A stretch of 64,000 bases of DNA from Gentiana macrophylla (taxonomy: Eukaryota; Streptophyta; Magnoliopsida; Gentianales; Gentianaceae), in assembly GCA_026214975.1 (NCBI GenBank), contig JAOBSW010000954.1:1-64000 (forward strand), given 5' to 3'. Positions 14,729-26,005 of the stretch are shown here, piece after piece. A program made the translations under genes and the position numbers. The notes beneath the pieces are model-generated. The model ran no database searches and was not told the origin of the DNA. It worked only from the letters and a program-made list of their open reading frames with translations. How positions within the stretch are numbered: position 1 is the stretch's first letter; each line of letters starts with the position of its first letter.

Positions 14729-17700
14729 CCATAAATTGCAGGCGATGTCAACTCGTTATCAGGGAAAAACACATTTTTTCTACAAGAACAACTCGTTACC
14801 AGAGAAAAACACATATTTGAACTCGTTAATAAGAAGAAAACATGAATTCAAACTCGTTACCAAAGAAAAACACAAATTTCTACTCGTTATAAAGGGAAAA
14901 CACAAATTTCCGGCGATGTCAACTCGTTATCAGGGAAAAAAACCTTTTTACTGCAAGGACAACTCGTTTCCAGAGAAAAACACAAATTTGAACTCGTTAA
15001 TAAGAAGAAAACATGAATTCTAACTCGTCACCAAAGCAAAAACACAAATTTCTACTCGTTATAAAGGGAAAACATAAATTGCCGGCGATGTCAACTCGTT
15101 ATCAGGGAAAAACACATTTTCAGCCAGGACAACTCGTTACCAGAGAAAAACACAAATTTGAACTCGTTAATAAGAAGAAAACATGAATTCGAACTCGTTA
15201 CCAAAGAAAAACACAAATTTCTACTCGTTATAAAGGGAAAACACAAATTTCCGGCGATGTCAACTCGTTATCAGGGAAAAAAACATTTCTTCTGCAAAGA
15301 CAACTCGTTACCAGAGAAAAAGACAATTTTGAACTCGTTAATAAGAAGAAAACAAGAATTCGAACTCGTTAGCAAAGAAAAAACACAAATTTCTACTCGT
15401 TATAAAGGGAAAACACAAATTTCCGGCGATGTCAACTCGTTATCAGGGAAAAAAATATTTTTTCTGCAAGGACAACTCGTTACCAGATAAAAACACAAAT
15501 TTGATCTCGTTAATAAGAAGAAAACATGAATTCGAACACGTGACCAAAGAAAAAACACAAATTTCTACTCGTTATAAAGGGAAAACACAAATTTTCGGCG
15601 ATGTCACCTCGTCATCAGGAAAAAACATTTTTTCTGCAAGGACAACTCGTTACCAGAGAAAAACACAAATTTGAACTCGTTAATAAGAAGAAAACATGAA
15701 TTCTAACTCGTCACCAAAGCAAAAACACAAATTTCTACTCGTTATAAAGGGAAAACATAAATTGCAGGCGATGTCAACTCGTTATCAGGGAAAAACACAT
15801 TTTTTCTACAAGAACAACTCGTTACCAGAGAAAAACACATATTTGAACTCGTTAATAAGAAGAAAACATGAATTCGAACTCGTTACCAAAGAAAAACACA
15901 AATTTCTACTCGTTATAAAGGAAAACACAAATTTCCGGCGATGTCAACTCGTTATCGGAAAAAACATTTTTTCTACAATGACAACTCGTTACCAGAGAAA
16001 AACACAAATTTGAACTCGTTAATAAGAAGAAAACATGAATTCGAACTCGTTACCAAAGAAAAAACATAAATTTCTACTCGTTATAAAGGGAAAACACAAA
16101 TCTCCGGCGATGTCAACTCGTTATCAGGGAAAAAAATTTTCTGCAAGGACAACTCGTTATCAGAGAAAAACACAAATTTGAACTCGTTAATAAGAAGAAA
16201 ACATGAATTCGAACTCGTGACCAAAGAAAAAACACAAATTTCTACTCGTTAAAAAGGGAAAACACAAATTTCCGGCGATGTCAACTCGTTATCAGGGAAA
16301 AAAACCTTTTTACTGCAAGGACAACTCGTTTCCAGAGAAAAACACAAATTTGAACTTGTTAATAAGAAGAAAACATGAATTCGAACTCGTGACCAAAGAA
16401 AAAACACAAATTTCTACTCGTTATAAAGGGAAAACACAAATTTCCGGCGATGTCAACTCGTTATCAGGGAAAAAAACCTTTTTACTGCAAGGACAACTCG
16501 TTTACAGAGAAAAACAAAAATTTGAACTCGTTAATTAGAAGAAAACATGAATTCTAACTCGTCTCCAAAGCAGAAACACAAATTTCTACTCGTTATAAAG
16601 GGAAAACATATATTGCCGGCGATGTCAACTCGTTATCAGGGAAAAACACATTTTTCAGCCAGTACTACTCGTTACCAGAGAAAAACACAAATTTGAACTC
16701 GTTAATAAGAAGAAAACATGAATTCGAACTCGTTACCAAAGAAAAAACACAAATTTCTACTCGTTATAAAGGGAAAACACAAATTTCCGGCGATGTCAAC
16801 ACGTTATCAGGGAAAAAACATTTCTTCTGCAAGGACAACTCGTTACCAGAGAAAAAGACAATTTTGAACTCGTTAATAAGAAGAAAACAAGAATTCAATC
16901 TCGTTAGCAAAGAAAAAACACAAATTTCTACTCGTTATAAAGGGAAAACACAAATTTCCGGCGATGTCACATCGTTATCAGGGAAAAAAACATTTTTTCT
17001 GCAAGGACAACTCGTTACCAATAGAAAAACACAAATTAGAACTCGTTAATAAGAATAAAACATGAATTCTAACTCGTCACCAAAGCAAAAACACAAATTT
17101 CTACTCGTTATAAAAGAAAACATAAATTGCAGGCGATGTCAACTCGTTATCAGGGCTAAACACATTTTTTCTACAAGAACAACTCGTTACCAGAGAAAAA
17201 CACATATTTGAACTCGTTAATAAGAAGAAAACATGAATTCGAACTCGTTACCAAAGAAAAACACAAATTTCTACTCGTTATAAAGGGAAAACACAAATTT
17301 CCGGCGATGTCAACTCGTTATCAGGGAAAAAAAATTTTTTTCTGCAAGGACAACTCGTTACCAGAGAAAAACACAAATTTGAACTCGTTAATAAGAAGAA
17401 AACATTAATTCTAACTCGTCACCAAAGCAAAAACACAAATTTCTACTCGTTATAAAGGGAAAACATAAATTTCGGCGATGTCAACTCGTTATCAGGGAAA
17501 AACACATTTTTCAGCAGAAGACAACTCGTTTCGTTATAAAGAGAAAAACACAAATTTGAACTCGTTAATAAGAAGAAAACATGAATTCGAACTCGTTGAA
17601 CTCAAAGAAAAACACAAATTTCTACTCGTTATAAAGGAAAACACAAATTTCGGCGATGTCAACTCGTTATCGGGAAAAAACACATTTTCGCAAAGACAAC

Positions 17701-20700
17701 TCGTAACAGAGAGAAAAAGACAATTTTGAACTCGTTAATAAGAAGAAAACAAGAATTCGAACTCGTTAGCAAAGAAAAACACAAATTTCTACTCGTTATA
17801 AAAAGGAAAACACAATTTTCGGCGATGTCAACTCGTTATCGAGGAAAAAATATTTTTTCTGCAAGGACAACTCGTTACCAGATAAAAACACAAATTTGAT
17901 CTCGTTAATAAGAAGAAAACATGAATTCGAACACGTGACCAAAGAAAAAACACAAATTTCTACTCGTTATAAAGGGAAAACACAAATTTTCGGCGATGTC
18001 ACCTTGTCATCAGGGAAAAAACATTTTTTCTGCAAGGACAACTCGTTACCAGAGAAAAACACAAATTTGAACTCGTTAATAAGAAGAAAACATGAATTCT
18101 AACTCGTCACCAAAGCAAAAACACAAATTTCTACTCGTTATAAAGGGAAAACATAAATTGCAGGCGATGTCAACTCGTTATCAGGGAAAAACACATTTTT
18201 TCTACAAGAACAACTCGTTACCAGAGAAAAACACATATTTGAACTCGTTAATAAGAAGAAAACATGAATTCGAACTCGTTACCAAAGAAAAACACAAATT
18301 TCTACTCGTTATAAAGGGAAAACACAAATTTCCGGCGATGTCAACTCGTTATCAGGGGAAAAAATTTTTTCTGCAAGGACAACTCGTTATCAGAGAAAAA
18401 CACAAATTTGAACTCGTTAATAAGAAGAAAACATGAATTCGAACTCGTGACCAAAGAAAAAACAAAAATTTCTACTCGTTAAAAAGGGAAAACACAAATT
18501 TCCGGCGATGTCAACTCGTTATCAGGGAAAAAAAACCTTTTTACTGCAAGGACAACTCGTTTCTAGAGAAAAACACAAATTTGAACTTGTTAATAAGAAG
18601 AAAACATGAATTTGAACTCGTGACCAAAGAAAAAACACAAATTTCTACTCGTTATAAAGGGAAAACAAAAATTTCCGGCGATGTCAACTCGTTATCAGGG
18701 AAAAAAAAACCTTTTTACTGCAAGGACAACTCGTTCTACAGAGAAAAACAAAAATTTGAACTCGTTAATTAGAAGAAAACATGAATTTAACTCGTCACCA
18801 AAGCGAAAAACACAAATTTCTACTCGTTATAAAGGAAAACATATATTGCGGCGATGTCAACTCGTTATCAGGGAAAAACACATTTTTCAGCCAGTACAAC
18901 TCGTTACCAGAGAAAAACACAAATTTGAACTCGTTAATAAGAAGAAAACATGAATTCGAACTCGTTACCAAAGAAAAACACAAATTTCTACTCGTTATAA
19001 AGGGAAAACACAAATTTCCGGCGATGTCAACACGTTATCAGGGAAAAAACATTTCTTTAGCAAGGACAACTCGTTACCAGAGAAAAAGACAATTTTGAAC
19101 TCGTTAATAAGAAGAAAACAAGAATTCAATCTCGTTAGCAAAGAAAAAACACAAATTTCTACTCGTTATAAAGGGAAAACACAAATTTCCGGCGATGTCA
19201 CCTCGTTATCAGGGAAAAAAACATTTTTTCTGCAAGGACAACTCGTTACCAGAGAAAAACACAAATTAGAACTCGTTAATAAGAAGAAAACATGAATTCT
19301 AACTCGTCACCAAAGCAAAAACACAAATTTCTACTCGTTATAAAAGAAAACATAAATTGCAGGCGATGTCAACTCGTTATCAGGGAAAAACACATTTTTT
19401 CTACAAGAACAACTCGTTACCAGAGAAAAACACATATTTGAACTCGTTAATAAGAAGAAAACATGAATTCGAACTCGTTACCAAAGAAAAACACAAATTT
19501 CTACTTGTTATAAAGGGAAAACACAAATTTCCGGCGATGTCAACTCGTTATCAGGGGAAAAAAACATTTTTCTGCAATGACAACTCGTTACCAGAGAAAA
19601 ACACAAATTTGAACTCGTTAATAAGAAGAAAACATGAATTCGAACTCGTTACCAAAGAAAAAACAAAAATTTCTACTCGTTATAAAGGGAAAACACAAAT
19701 TGCGGCGATGTCAACTCGTTATCATGGGAAAAACACATTTTTTCTACAAGAACAACTCGTTACCAGTGAAAAACACATATTTGAACTCGTTAATAAGAAG
19801 AAAACATGAATTCTTACTCGTCACCAAAGCAAAAACACAAATTTCTACTCGTTATAAAGGGAAAACACAAATTTCCGGCGATGTCAACTCGTTATCAGGG
19901 GAAAAAACATTTTTTCTGCAAGGACAACTCGTTACCAGAGAAAAACACAAATTTGAACTCGTTAATAAGAAGAAAACATTAATTTTAACTCGTCACCAAA
20001 GCAAAAACACAAATTTCTACTCGTTATAAAGGGAAAACATAAATTTCGGCGATGTCAACTCGTTATCAGGGAAAAACACATTTTTCAGCCAGGACAACTC
20101 GTTACCAGAGAAAAAAACAAATTTGAACTCGTTAATAAGAAGAAAACATGAATTCGAACTCGTTACCAAAGAAAAAACACAAATTTCTACTCGTTATAAA
20201 GGGAAAACACAAATTTCCGGCGATGTCAACTCGTTATCAGGGAAAAAAACATTTCTTCTGCAAAGACAACTCGTTACCAGAGAAAAAGACAATTTTGAAC
20301 TCGTTAATAAGAAGAAAACAAGAATTCGAACTCGTTAGCAAAGAAAAAACACAAATTTCTACTCGTTATAAAGGGAAAACACAAATTTCCGGCGATGTCA
20401 ACTCGTTATCAGGGAAAAAACATTTTTTCTGCAAGGACAACTCGTTACAGATAAAAACACAAATTTGATCTCGTTAATAAGAAGAAAACATGAATTCGAA
20501 CACGTGACCAAAGAAAAAACACCAATTTCTACTCGTTATAAAGGGAAAACACAAATTTCCGGCGATTATGCCTATCGTTATCGGGAAAAAAAATTTTTTT
20601 ACGCAAGGACAACTCGTTTACAGAGAAAAACACAAATTTGAACTCGTTAATAAGAAGAAAACATGAATTCTAACTCGTCACCAAAGCAAAAACACAAATT

Positions 20701-20905
20701 TCTACTCGTTATAAAGGGAAAACATAAATTGCAGGCGATGTCAACTCGTTATCAGGGAAAAACACATTTTTTCTACAAGAACAACTTCGTTACAGAGAAA
20801 AACACATATTTGAACTCGTTAATAAGAAGAAAACATGAATTCGAACTCGTTGCAAAGAAAAACACAAATTTCTACTCGTTACAAAGGGAAAACACAAATT
20901 TCCGG
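14729..20905 (-). repeat. Satellite array, inverted block with 13-15-monomer higher-order repeat
   Basis: From about 14,729 the same satellite reads on the other strand (gcgatgtcaactcgttatc, tactcgttataaaggg). About 36 monomers follow, spaced about 171 bp. All carry the A-type segment aataagaagaaaacatg; the B-type atgatgaaaacatg is absent, so this is not a simple flip of the flanking A/B dimer array. Diagnostic monomers recur in order. The attgcaggcgatg type lies near 14,741, 15,767, 17,135, 18,165, 19,361 and 20,735. A cag-variant monomer (cacattttcagcc and relatives) followed by a gacaattttg/aagaattc monomer occurs near 15,085, 16,618, 17,475, 18,852 and 20,045. Corresponding runs repeat every 2.2-2.6 kb, that is 13-15 monomers. 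Confidence 0.93.
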
Positions 20906-20936
20906 CGATGTCTCCGGAAATTTGTGTTTTCCCTTT
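20883..20936. repeat. Palindromic head-to-head junction of the satellite blocks
   Basis: At the right-hand switch of array orientation, two 23-bp arms (20,883-20,905 and 20,914-20,936) are perfect reverse complements separated by the 8-nt spacer cgatgtct. Each arm is the satellite segment running from the A-rich AAAGGG end to CCGG. The left-hand switch near 14,729 is not palindromic at this scale (tgtgttttcc joined to ataaattgca), so the two breakpoints differ in phase. Confidence 0.9.
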
Positions 20937-22499
20937 TTAACGAGTAGAAATTTTTTATTTTTTTTGGTAACGAGTTCGAATTCATGTTTTCTTCTTATTA
21001 GCGAGTTCAAATTTGTGTTTTGCTCTGGTAACGATTTGTCCATGCAGAAAAAAAGGTTTTTTCCCTGATAACGAGTTGACATCGTCGGAAATTGGTGTTT
21101 TACCTTTATAATGAGTAGAAATTTGTGTTTTATCTTTGGTAACGAGTTTGAATTCATGTTTTCATCATATTAACGAGTTCAAATTTGTGTTTTTATATGG
21201 TAACGAGTTGTCCTTGCTGGAAGAAAGGCTTTTCCCCGATAACGAGTTGACATTGCCGGAAATTTTTGTTTTCCCTTTATAACGAGTAGAGGTTTGAGTT
21301 TTTACTTTGGTAACGAGTTCGAATTCATGTTTTCTTCTTATTAACGAGTTCAAATTTGTGTTTTGCTCTGGTAACGATTTGTCCATGCAGAAAAAAAAGG
21401 TTTTTTCCCTGATAACGAGTTGACATCGCCGGAAATTGGTGTTTTTCCTTTATAATGAGTAGAAATTTGTGTTTTTTCTTTGGTAACGAGTTAGAATTCA
21501 TGTTTTCTTCTTATTAACGAGTTCAAATTTGTGTTTTGCTCCGGTAACGATTTGTCCATGCAGAAAAAAGGTTTTTTCCCTGATATCGAGTTGACATCGC
21601 CGGAAATTGGTGTTTTCCCTTTATAATGAGTAGAAATTTGTGTTTTATCTTTGGTAACGAGTTCGAATTCATGTTTTCATCATATTAACGAGTTCAAATT
21701 AGTGTTTTTCTCTGGTAACGAGTTGCCTGATAACGAGTTGACATCGCCGGAAATTTATGTTTTTCCCTTTATAACGAGTAGAAATTTGTGTTTTTTCTTT
21801 GGTAACGAGTTCGAATTAATGTTTTCTTCTTATTAACGAGTTCAAATTTGTGTTTTAATCTGGTAACGATTTGTCCATGCAGAAAAAAGGTTTTTTCCCT
21901 GATAACGAGTTGACATCGCCGGAAATTGGTGTTTTCCCTTTATAATGAGTAGAAATTTGTGTTTTATCTTTGGTAACGAGTTCGAATTCATGTTTTCATC
22001 ATATTAACGAGTTCAAATTTGTTTTTTTATATGGTAACGAGTTGTCCTTGCTGGAAAAAAGGCTTTTTCCCTGATAACGAGTTGACATTGCCGGAAATTT
22101 TTGTTTTCCCTTTATAACGAGTAGAGGTTTGAGTTTTTACTTTGGTAACGAGTTCGAATTCATGTTTTCTTCTTACTAACGAGTTCAAATTTGTGTTCTG
22201 CTCTGGTAACGGTTTGTCCATGCAGAAAAAAAAGGTTTTTTCCCTGATAACGAGTTGACATCGCCGGAAATTGGTGTTTTCCCTTTATAATGAGTAGAAA
22301 TTTGTGTTTTATCTTTGGTAACGAGTTCGAATTCATGTTTTCATCATATTAACGAGTTCAAATTAGTGTTTTTCTCTAGTAACGAGTTGTCCTTCTTTGG
22401 AAAAAGGCTTTTCCTCATAACGAGTTGACATCGCCGGAAATTTGTGTTTTCCTTTATAACGAGTATAAATATATATATTTTTTTGGTAACGAGTTCGAA
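20906..22499 (+). repeat. Satellite array, direct block 2 (array edge)
   Basis: The original orientation resumes after the palindrome. Monomers include the gagtagaggtttgag variant (near 21,290 and 22,120) and one shortened B unit at about 21,719-21,731, where most of the fifth subunit is missing (gagttgcctgataac). The last recognisable subunit ends at about 22,499 (gagttcgaat) and joins unrelated retroelement sequence abruptly, so this is the edge of the array. Monomers here are far more uniform than in block 1. Confidence 0.93.
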
Positions 22500-23690
22500 T
22501 CTAGTGGATTAATTGTTTTAGAGCACACCCCTTTATATCTATATCTACAACATTCTCCCACTTGCTCAAAACAAGCGAGACGTATCCTCTAATGCACCTC
22601 CAAGCGCATCTTAGTAATTCATCCTTCCAAGCACGACCGGTGAAGTTGCCGCGGTGAGGTAGGTCGGTGACCGGTAGCGTGCTTAGAATCCGAATACCAT
22701 GTGACTTGGTACATCGATCGAGGTAGGTTGGCGGCTTGGGTCAATCTTTGGGATCGAAACGTCGCCTTTCCCTCTAATCCGGTGGTACACTTTCAATATG
22801 CCTTTGAGTCAACACTGAGGACAAGATCTACTTAACGATAATCCTTAATCCGACCTAAAGCCTGAATCCATCTTATCACTTATATTCTAGTTTGCATCTG
22901 AATATACTAGCATATTATTCTCATTCTCCCGAAGAGACTTGAGGATTCACTAAACATCCCATTTCGTATTCATCTGCAGGTTTATATAACCATTCCTGAG
23001 AGGTAGGGTAGACTACATCATTGAATGTTGCATAAATGCAAGAATATCTTAACCAAGTGAATGGATGGGATTGGCAATAATTGATTCTCAAGAATTTGAG
23101 CGAATCAAATCCTTTAGAATGAATCCCGATGACATGTCAGATTCTGACTTCAGATAACACACCCATATTGTTCCCAACTGTTTCAGTGTTACCATTCACA
23201 AACACTAATCTACATACTACTTTACTAATATTGATGCCCAATCTACGAAATACTTATCAACATTCTGATCAAGTCCACATATTAAAATATATGACTTTAA
23301 AATGACCTAGAGGTTTGCTTTAATCCCCAAAAGAAAAAACCTTGGTAGGTTCATAGGATATCTATCGTCAGCCTAAGGAAGTGGTTATGGAACTATAGGT
23401 TTTATGCTTAAATATACCATTTTGAACTTATTTGCATTGAATGAGTGGGTAACTAAGGATGAGTGTTTTAATTGTGGTTGATAAGAGTTAGTTGGAGAAG
23501 AGTGATTTATGTGGGATGAAGAGCTTGAGGAACTGCCTGATCTATGTTTGATGAGGTAGACTCGGCTTGTGAAGGAATAAGATAGTCGTGTTTCAATGCA
23601 GAGATGAAGGTTCAGGACCGGAGGTTGAGATCCTTTTGACTAGTGCTTCTGGATGTGCTACTTTGTACATAAAGTAATTACACTACTACA
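22500..23690 (-). mobile_element. Remnant of a minus-strand LTR retrotransposon at the satellite edge
   Basis: The bases ...tctacaaca at 22,544-22,552 followed by ttctcccactt (22,553-22,563) are, on the minus strand, a polypurine tract AAGTGGGAGAA followed by an LTR starting TGTTGTAGA. Only about 50 bp of that LTR survives before the satellite begins. The same arrangement is seen in LTR-4 at 41,948. The rest to 23,690 would be the element's 3' internal region; I recognise no coding sequence in it, only AT-rich non-coding DNA. Confidence 0.6.
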
Positions 23691-25345
23691 AAATAGGATA
23701 TAGGTCGCACATAAGATAAGATAACAATCACAGTTTCAATAAAACCGAGACAACGAAAAAATATATATCACACTTACAACTTTCTGTCACACTTATTGAA
23801 AAACTGAGATAAGTTATATTAATCAATCTCATTTTTAAAGTGTGACTTAATTGATATGATTTTTCATCACGATTATTGGAAAACCGAGATAAATTATTTC
23901 AATCAATCTCATTTTTAAACTGTGATTCAATTGATATGATATTTCTGTCACAGTTTCTAAAAAACGAGATAAATTATATCAATCAATCTCACAAACAGTG
24001 ACAGAATTGACATGATATTTTTATCACAGTTATTCAAAAAATGAGATAAATTATACCGATCAATCATACTTTTAATCTGTGATTAAATTGGTCTGATATT
24101 TTTGTCACGGTTATTGAAACAGTGAGATAAATTATATCAATTAATCTCATTTTTTAAACTGTGACTGAATTCATGATATTTTTGTCACAACTATAGAAAA
24201 AGCGAGACAAATTATATCCATTAACAAGAAAAGAGAAATAGATCACACTTATCTAAAGATAAGGATCACACTTTTAAAAAACCGAGACAAGTAAAATGTA
24301 TATATTTATAACACTTAATTTTTTTATCACAGTTATTAGGTGTGAAAAAAATGATCACACTTTTTTAGGTGTGATTGAAATAATAATAGATCTCGGCTTT
24401 TAAGTGTGATAACAACTACTAAAATAGATCACAGTTTTTAAATGTGTTGAAATTATAATCGATCTCGGTTTTTAAGTGTGATAACAACTATAATAGATCA
24501 CGATTTTTAAGTGTGATAACAACTAAAATAAATCACAGTTTTTAAATGTGTTGAATTATAATAGATCTCGGTTTTTAAGTGTGATAACAACTAAAATAGA
24601 TCACAGATTTTATTATCACGGTTTTTAGAAAAATCGAGACAAGAATATCAATCAATCACGGTTTTTAACTGTGATTAAAATAATATGATATTTTATAATG
24701 ATATTTTAGATTAGTGTGCCCGAAAATGATAATAAAGTAGGCATCGGCCCAGCGGTAATTAGTGTGGTTCCTTAATCCAGAGTATCCGGGTTCGAGTCCC
24801 AGTGGCAACAAAAAATATGTGTGCGTTTATTTTGTTTTCGAAAAAAATGAATGATCACACTTTTTTAGGTGTGATTGAAATTATAATATATCTCGGTTTT
24901 TAAGTGTGATAACAACTACTAAAATAGATCACAGTTTTTAAATGTGTTGAAATTATAATAGATCACACTTTTTTAGGTGTGATTGAAATTATAATATATC
25001 TCGGTTTTTAAGTGTGATAACAACTACTAAAATAGATCACGCTTTTTTTAAATGTGTTGAAATTTTAATAGATCTCTCGTTTTTAAGAGTGATAACAACT
25101 ATAATAGATCACGGTTTTTATGTGTGATAACAACTAAAATAGATCACAGTTTTTAAATGTGTTGAAATTATAGTAGATCTCGGTTTTTAAGTGTGATAAC
25201 AACTAAAATATATCATAATTTTTATTATCACGGTTTCTAGAAAAAATGAGACAAAAACATCAATCAATCACAGTTTTTGACTGTGATTAAAATAATATGG
25301 TATTTTATAATGAGATCTTATTTAAGTGTGGTCGAAAATTAGAAG
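23691..25345 (+). mobile_element. CACTA-like terminus with subterminal repeats
   Basis: The stretch starts with CACTACTACAAAA at 23,691, the consensus terminal sequence of plant CACTA (En/Spm) transposons. It is followed by 1.6 kb of short motifs repeated in both orientations (atcacagtttttaaatgtg, ctcggtttttaagtgtgat, gataacaactaaaatagatc), as expected of CACTA subterminal regions. Part of it is duplicated: about 24,350-24,740 resembles 24,850-25,345, both copies ending in a gtgtg...cgaaaat...gcatcg motif. No matching inverted end and no transposase were found, so this is one end of a deleted or non-autonomous copy. Confidence 0.65.
24737..24850 (+). mobile_element. SINE-like sequence with Pol III box A and box B
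   Basis: A tRNA-like internal promoter is visible: a box-A-like ggcccagcggtaa at about 24,746-24,758 and a clear box B GGGTTCGAGTCCC at 24,788-24,800, about 30 nt apart, followed by an A/T-rich tail. This matches the head of tRNA-derived plant SINEs. It does not fold as a complete tRNA by eye, and I see no flanking target duplication. Confidence 0.45.
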
Positions 25346-25446
25346 AAAGAAAGCATCGAAAGGTTGGTAACGGTCCTTTCATTTTGCAGATGATGTGATG
25401 CATTTAACTAAGCGAAATTTACTTTATTGTGTTCAACCACCGAAAG

Positions 25447-25597
25447 GGGAGATTATTGTGTGGTGTCTCCACACGGTGCAGAGACACCGTGTGGCACACC
25501 ACACACCACACATCTTCATTCTGTATTAAAACTGTGTGGTTCTGATCGTTTCACCCGTCACTTCACCACAAATTCCCTCACCACACAATAACTTCCC
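25447..25597. mobile_element. MITE-1, 151 bp, 9-bp target duplication
   Basis: The element is flanked by perfect copies of caccgaaag (25,438-25,446 and 25,598-25,606). Its ends are imperfect inverted repeats, GGGAGATTATTGTGTGGTG against the complement of CACCACACAATAACTTCCC. Inside is a perfect 10-bp hairpin, ccacacggtg/caccgtgtgg. Copy E2 at about 58,140-58,170 carries the uninterrupted target (cctttcggtgg on the plus strand). A 9-bp duplication points to the Mutator superfamily. The right half resembles the foldback element at 58,421. Confidence 0.85.
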
Positions 25598-25665
25598 CAC
25601 CGAAAGGTTACTGCGACGGCACAGACTGTGATGTCGTGATGACGAGGGAGTATGCGTTGTAAAAG

Positions 25666-25834
25666 CGGTAGTGCTACATCCACTACAACTACCTCCACAA
25701 CATCATCCACAACATCATCCACACCACACATTTAGTCAGGACCCACAAAAAAAAAATTTCTCTCTCCAATCTGTGGACAGAATCATCCACAACATCATCC
25801 ACTACACTTTTGTGTAGTGGACATAGCATTTTCC
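25666..25834. mobile_element. MITE-2, 169 bp, 9-bp target duplication
   Basis: Flanked by perfect copies of ttgtaaaag (25,657-25,665 and 25,835-25,843). The termini are imperfect inverted repeats: GGTAGTGCTACATCCACTACA on the left and GGAAAATGCTATGTCCACTACA (as complement) on the right differ at a few sites. The interior contains three copies of the 15-bp motif acaacatcatccac with small variations. The empty site is intact in copy E2 (cttttacaacgcat at about 58,078-58,091). Non-coding; probably a Mutator-type MITE. Confidence 0.85.
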
Positions 25835-26005
25835 TTGTAAAAGTTGGTTGATTAATTTGGAAAATCTTGTCGATTTTAAGGGATATTATTATCATAATTA
25901 TTGTGAATAACGATTAAAATAAACACATTTTTACATTTTTAAATATGATTGACCAATCAACAATCAAACTTCTTTATTAGTTATGTAAATATGTGTTGTC
26001 TTAAC

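Noticed and set aside
14729..20905. Resemblance to a CRISPR array because of regular short repeats
   Set aside because: The subunits are contiguous, there are no unique spacers, and the context is a plant satellite.
894..22221. Dozens of open frames of 60-150 codons across the satellite on both strands
   Set aside because: A monomer of 171 bp is 57 codons, so a stop-free phase persists over several monomers. The frames repeat the same peptide words, start at arbitrary ATG codons and have no domain. They are by-products of the repeat.
24737..24850. A functional tRNA gene
   Set aside because: Box A and box B are present, but I cannot form acceptor and anticodon stems of a full tRNA; SINE-like is the better reading.
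23691..25674. gtagtgctac near 25,669 as the opposite end of the CACTA element
   Set aside because: It does not match the inverse of CACTACTACAAAA beyond a few bases, and it is accounted for as the terminus of MITE-2.
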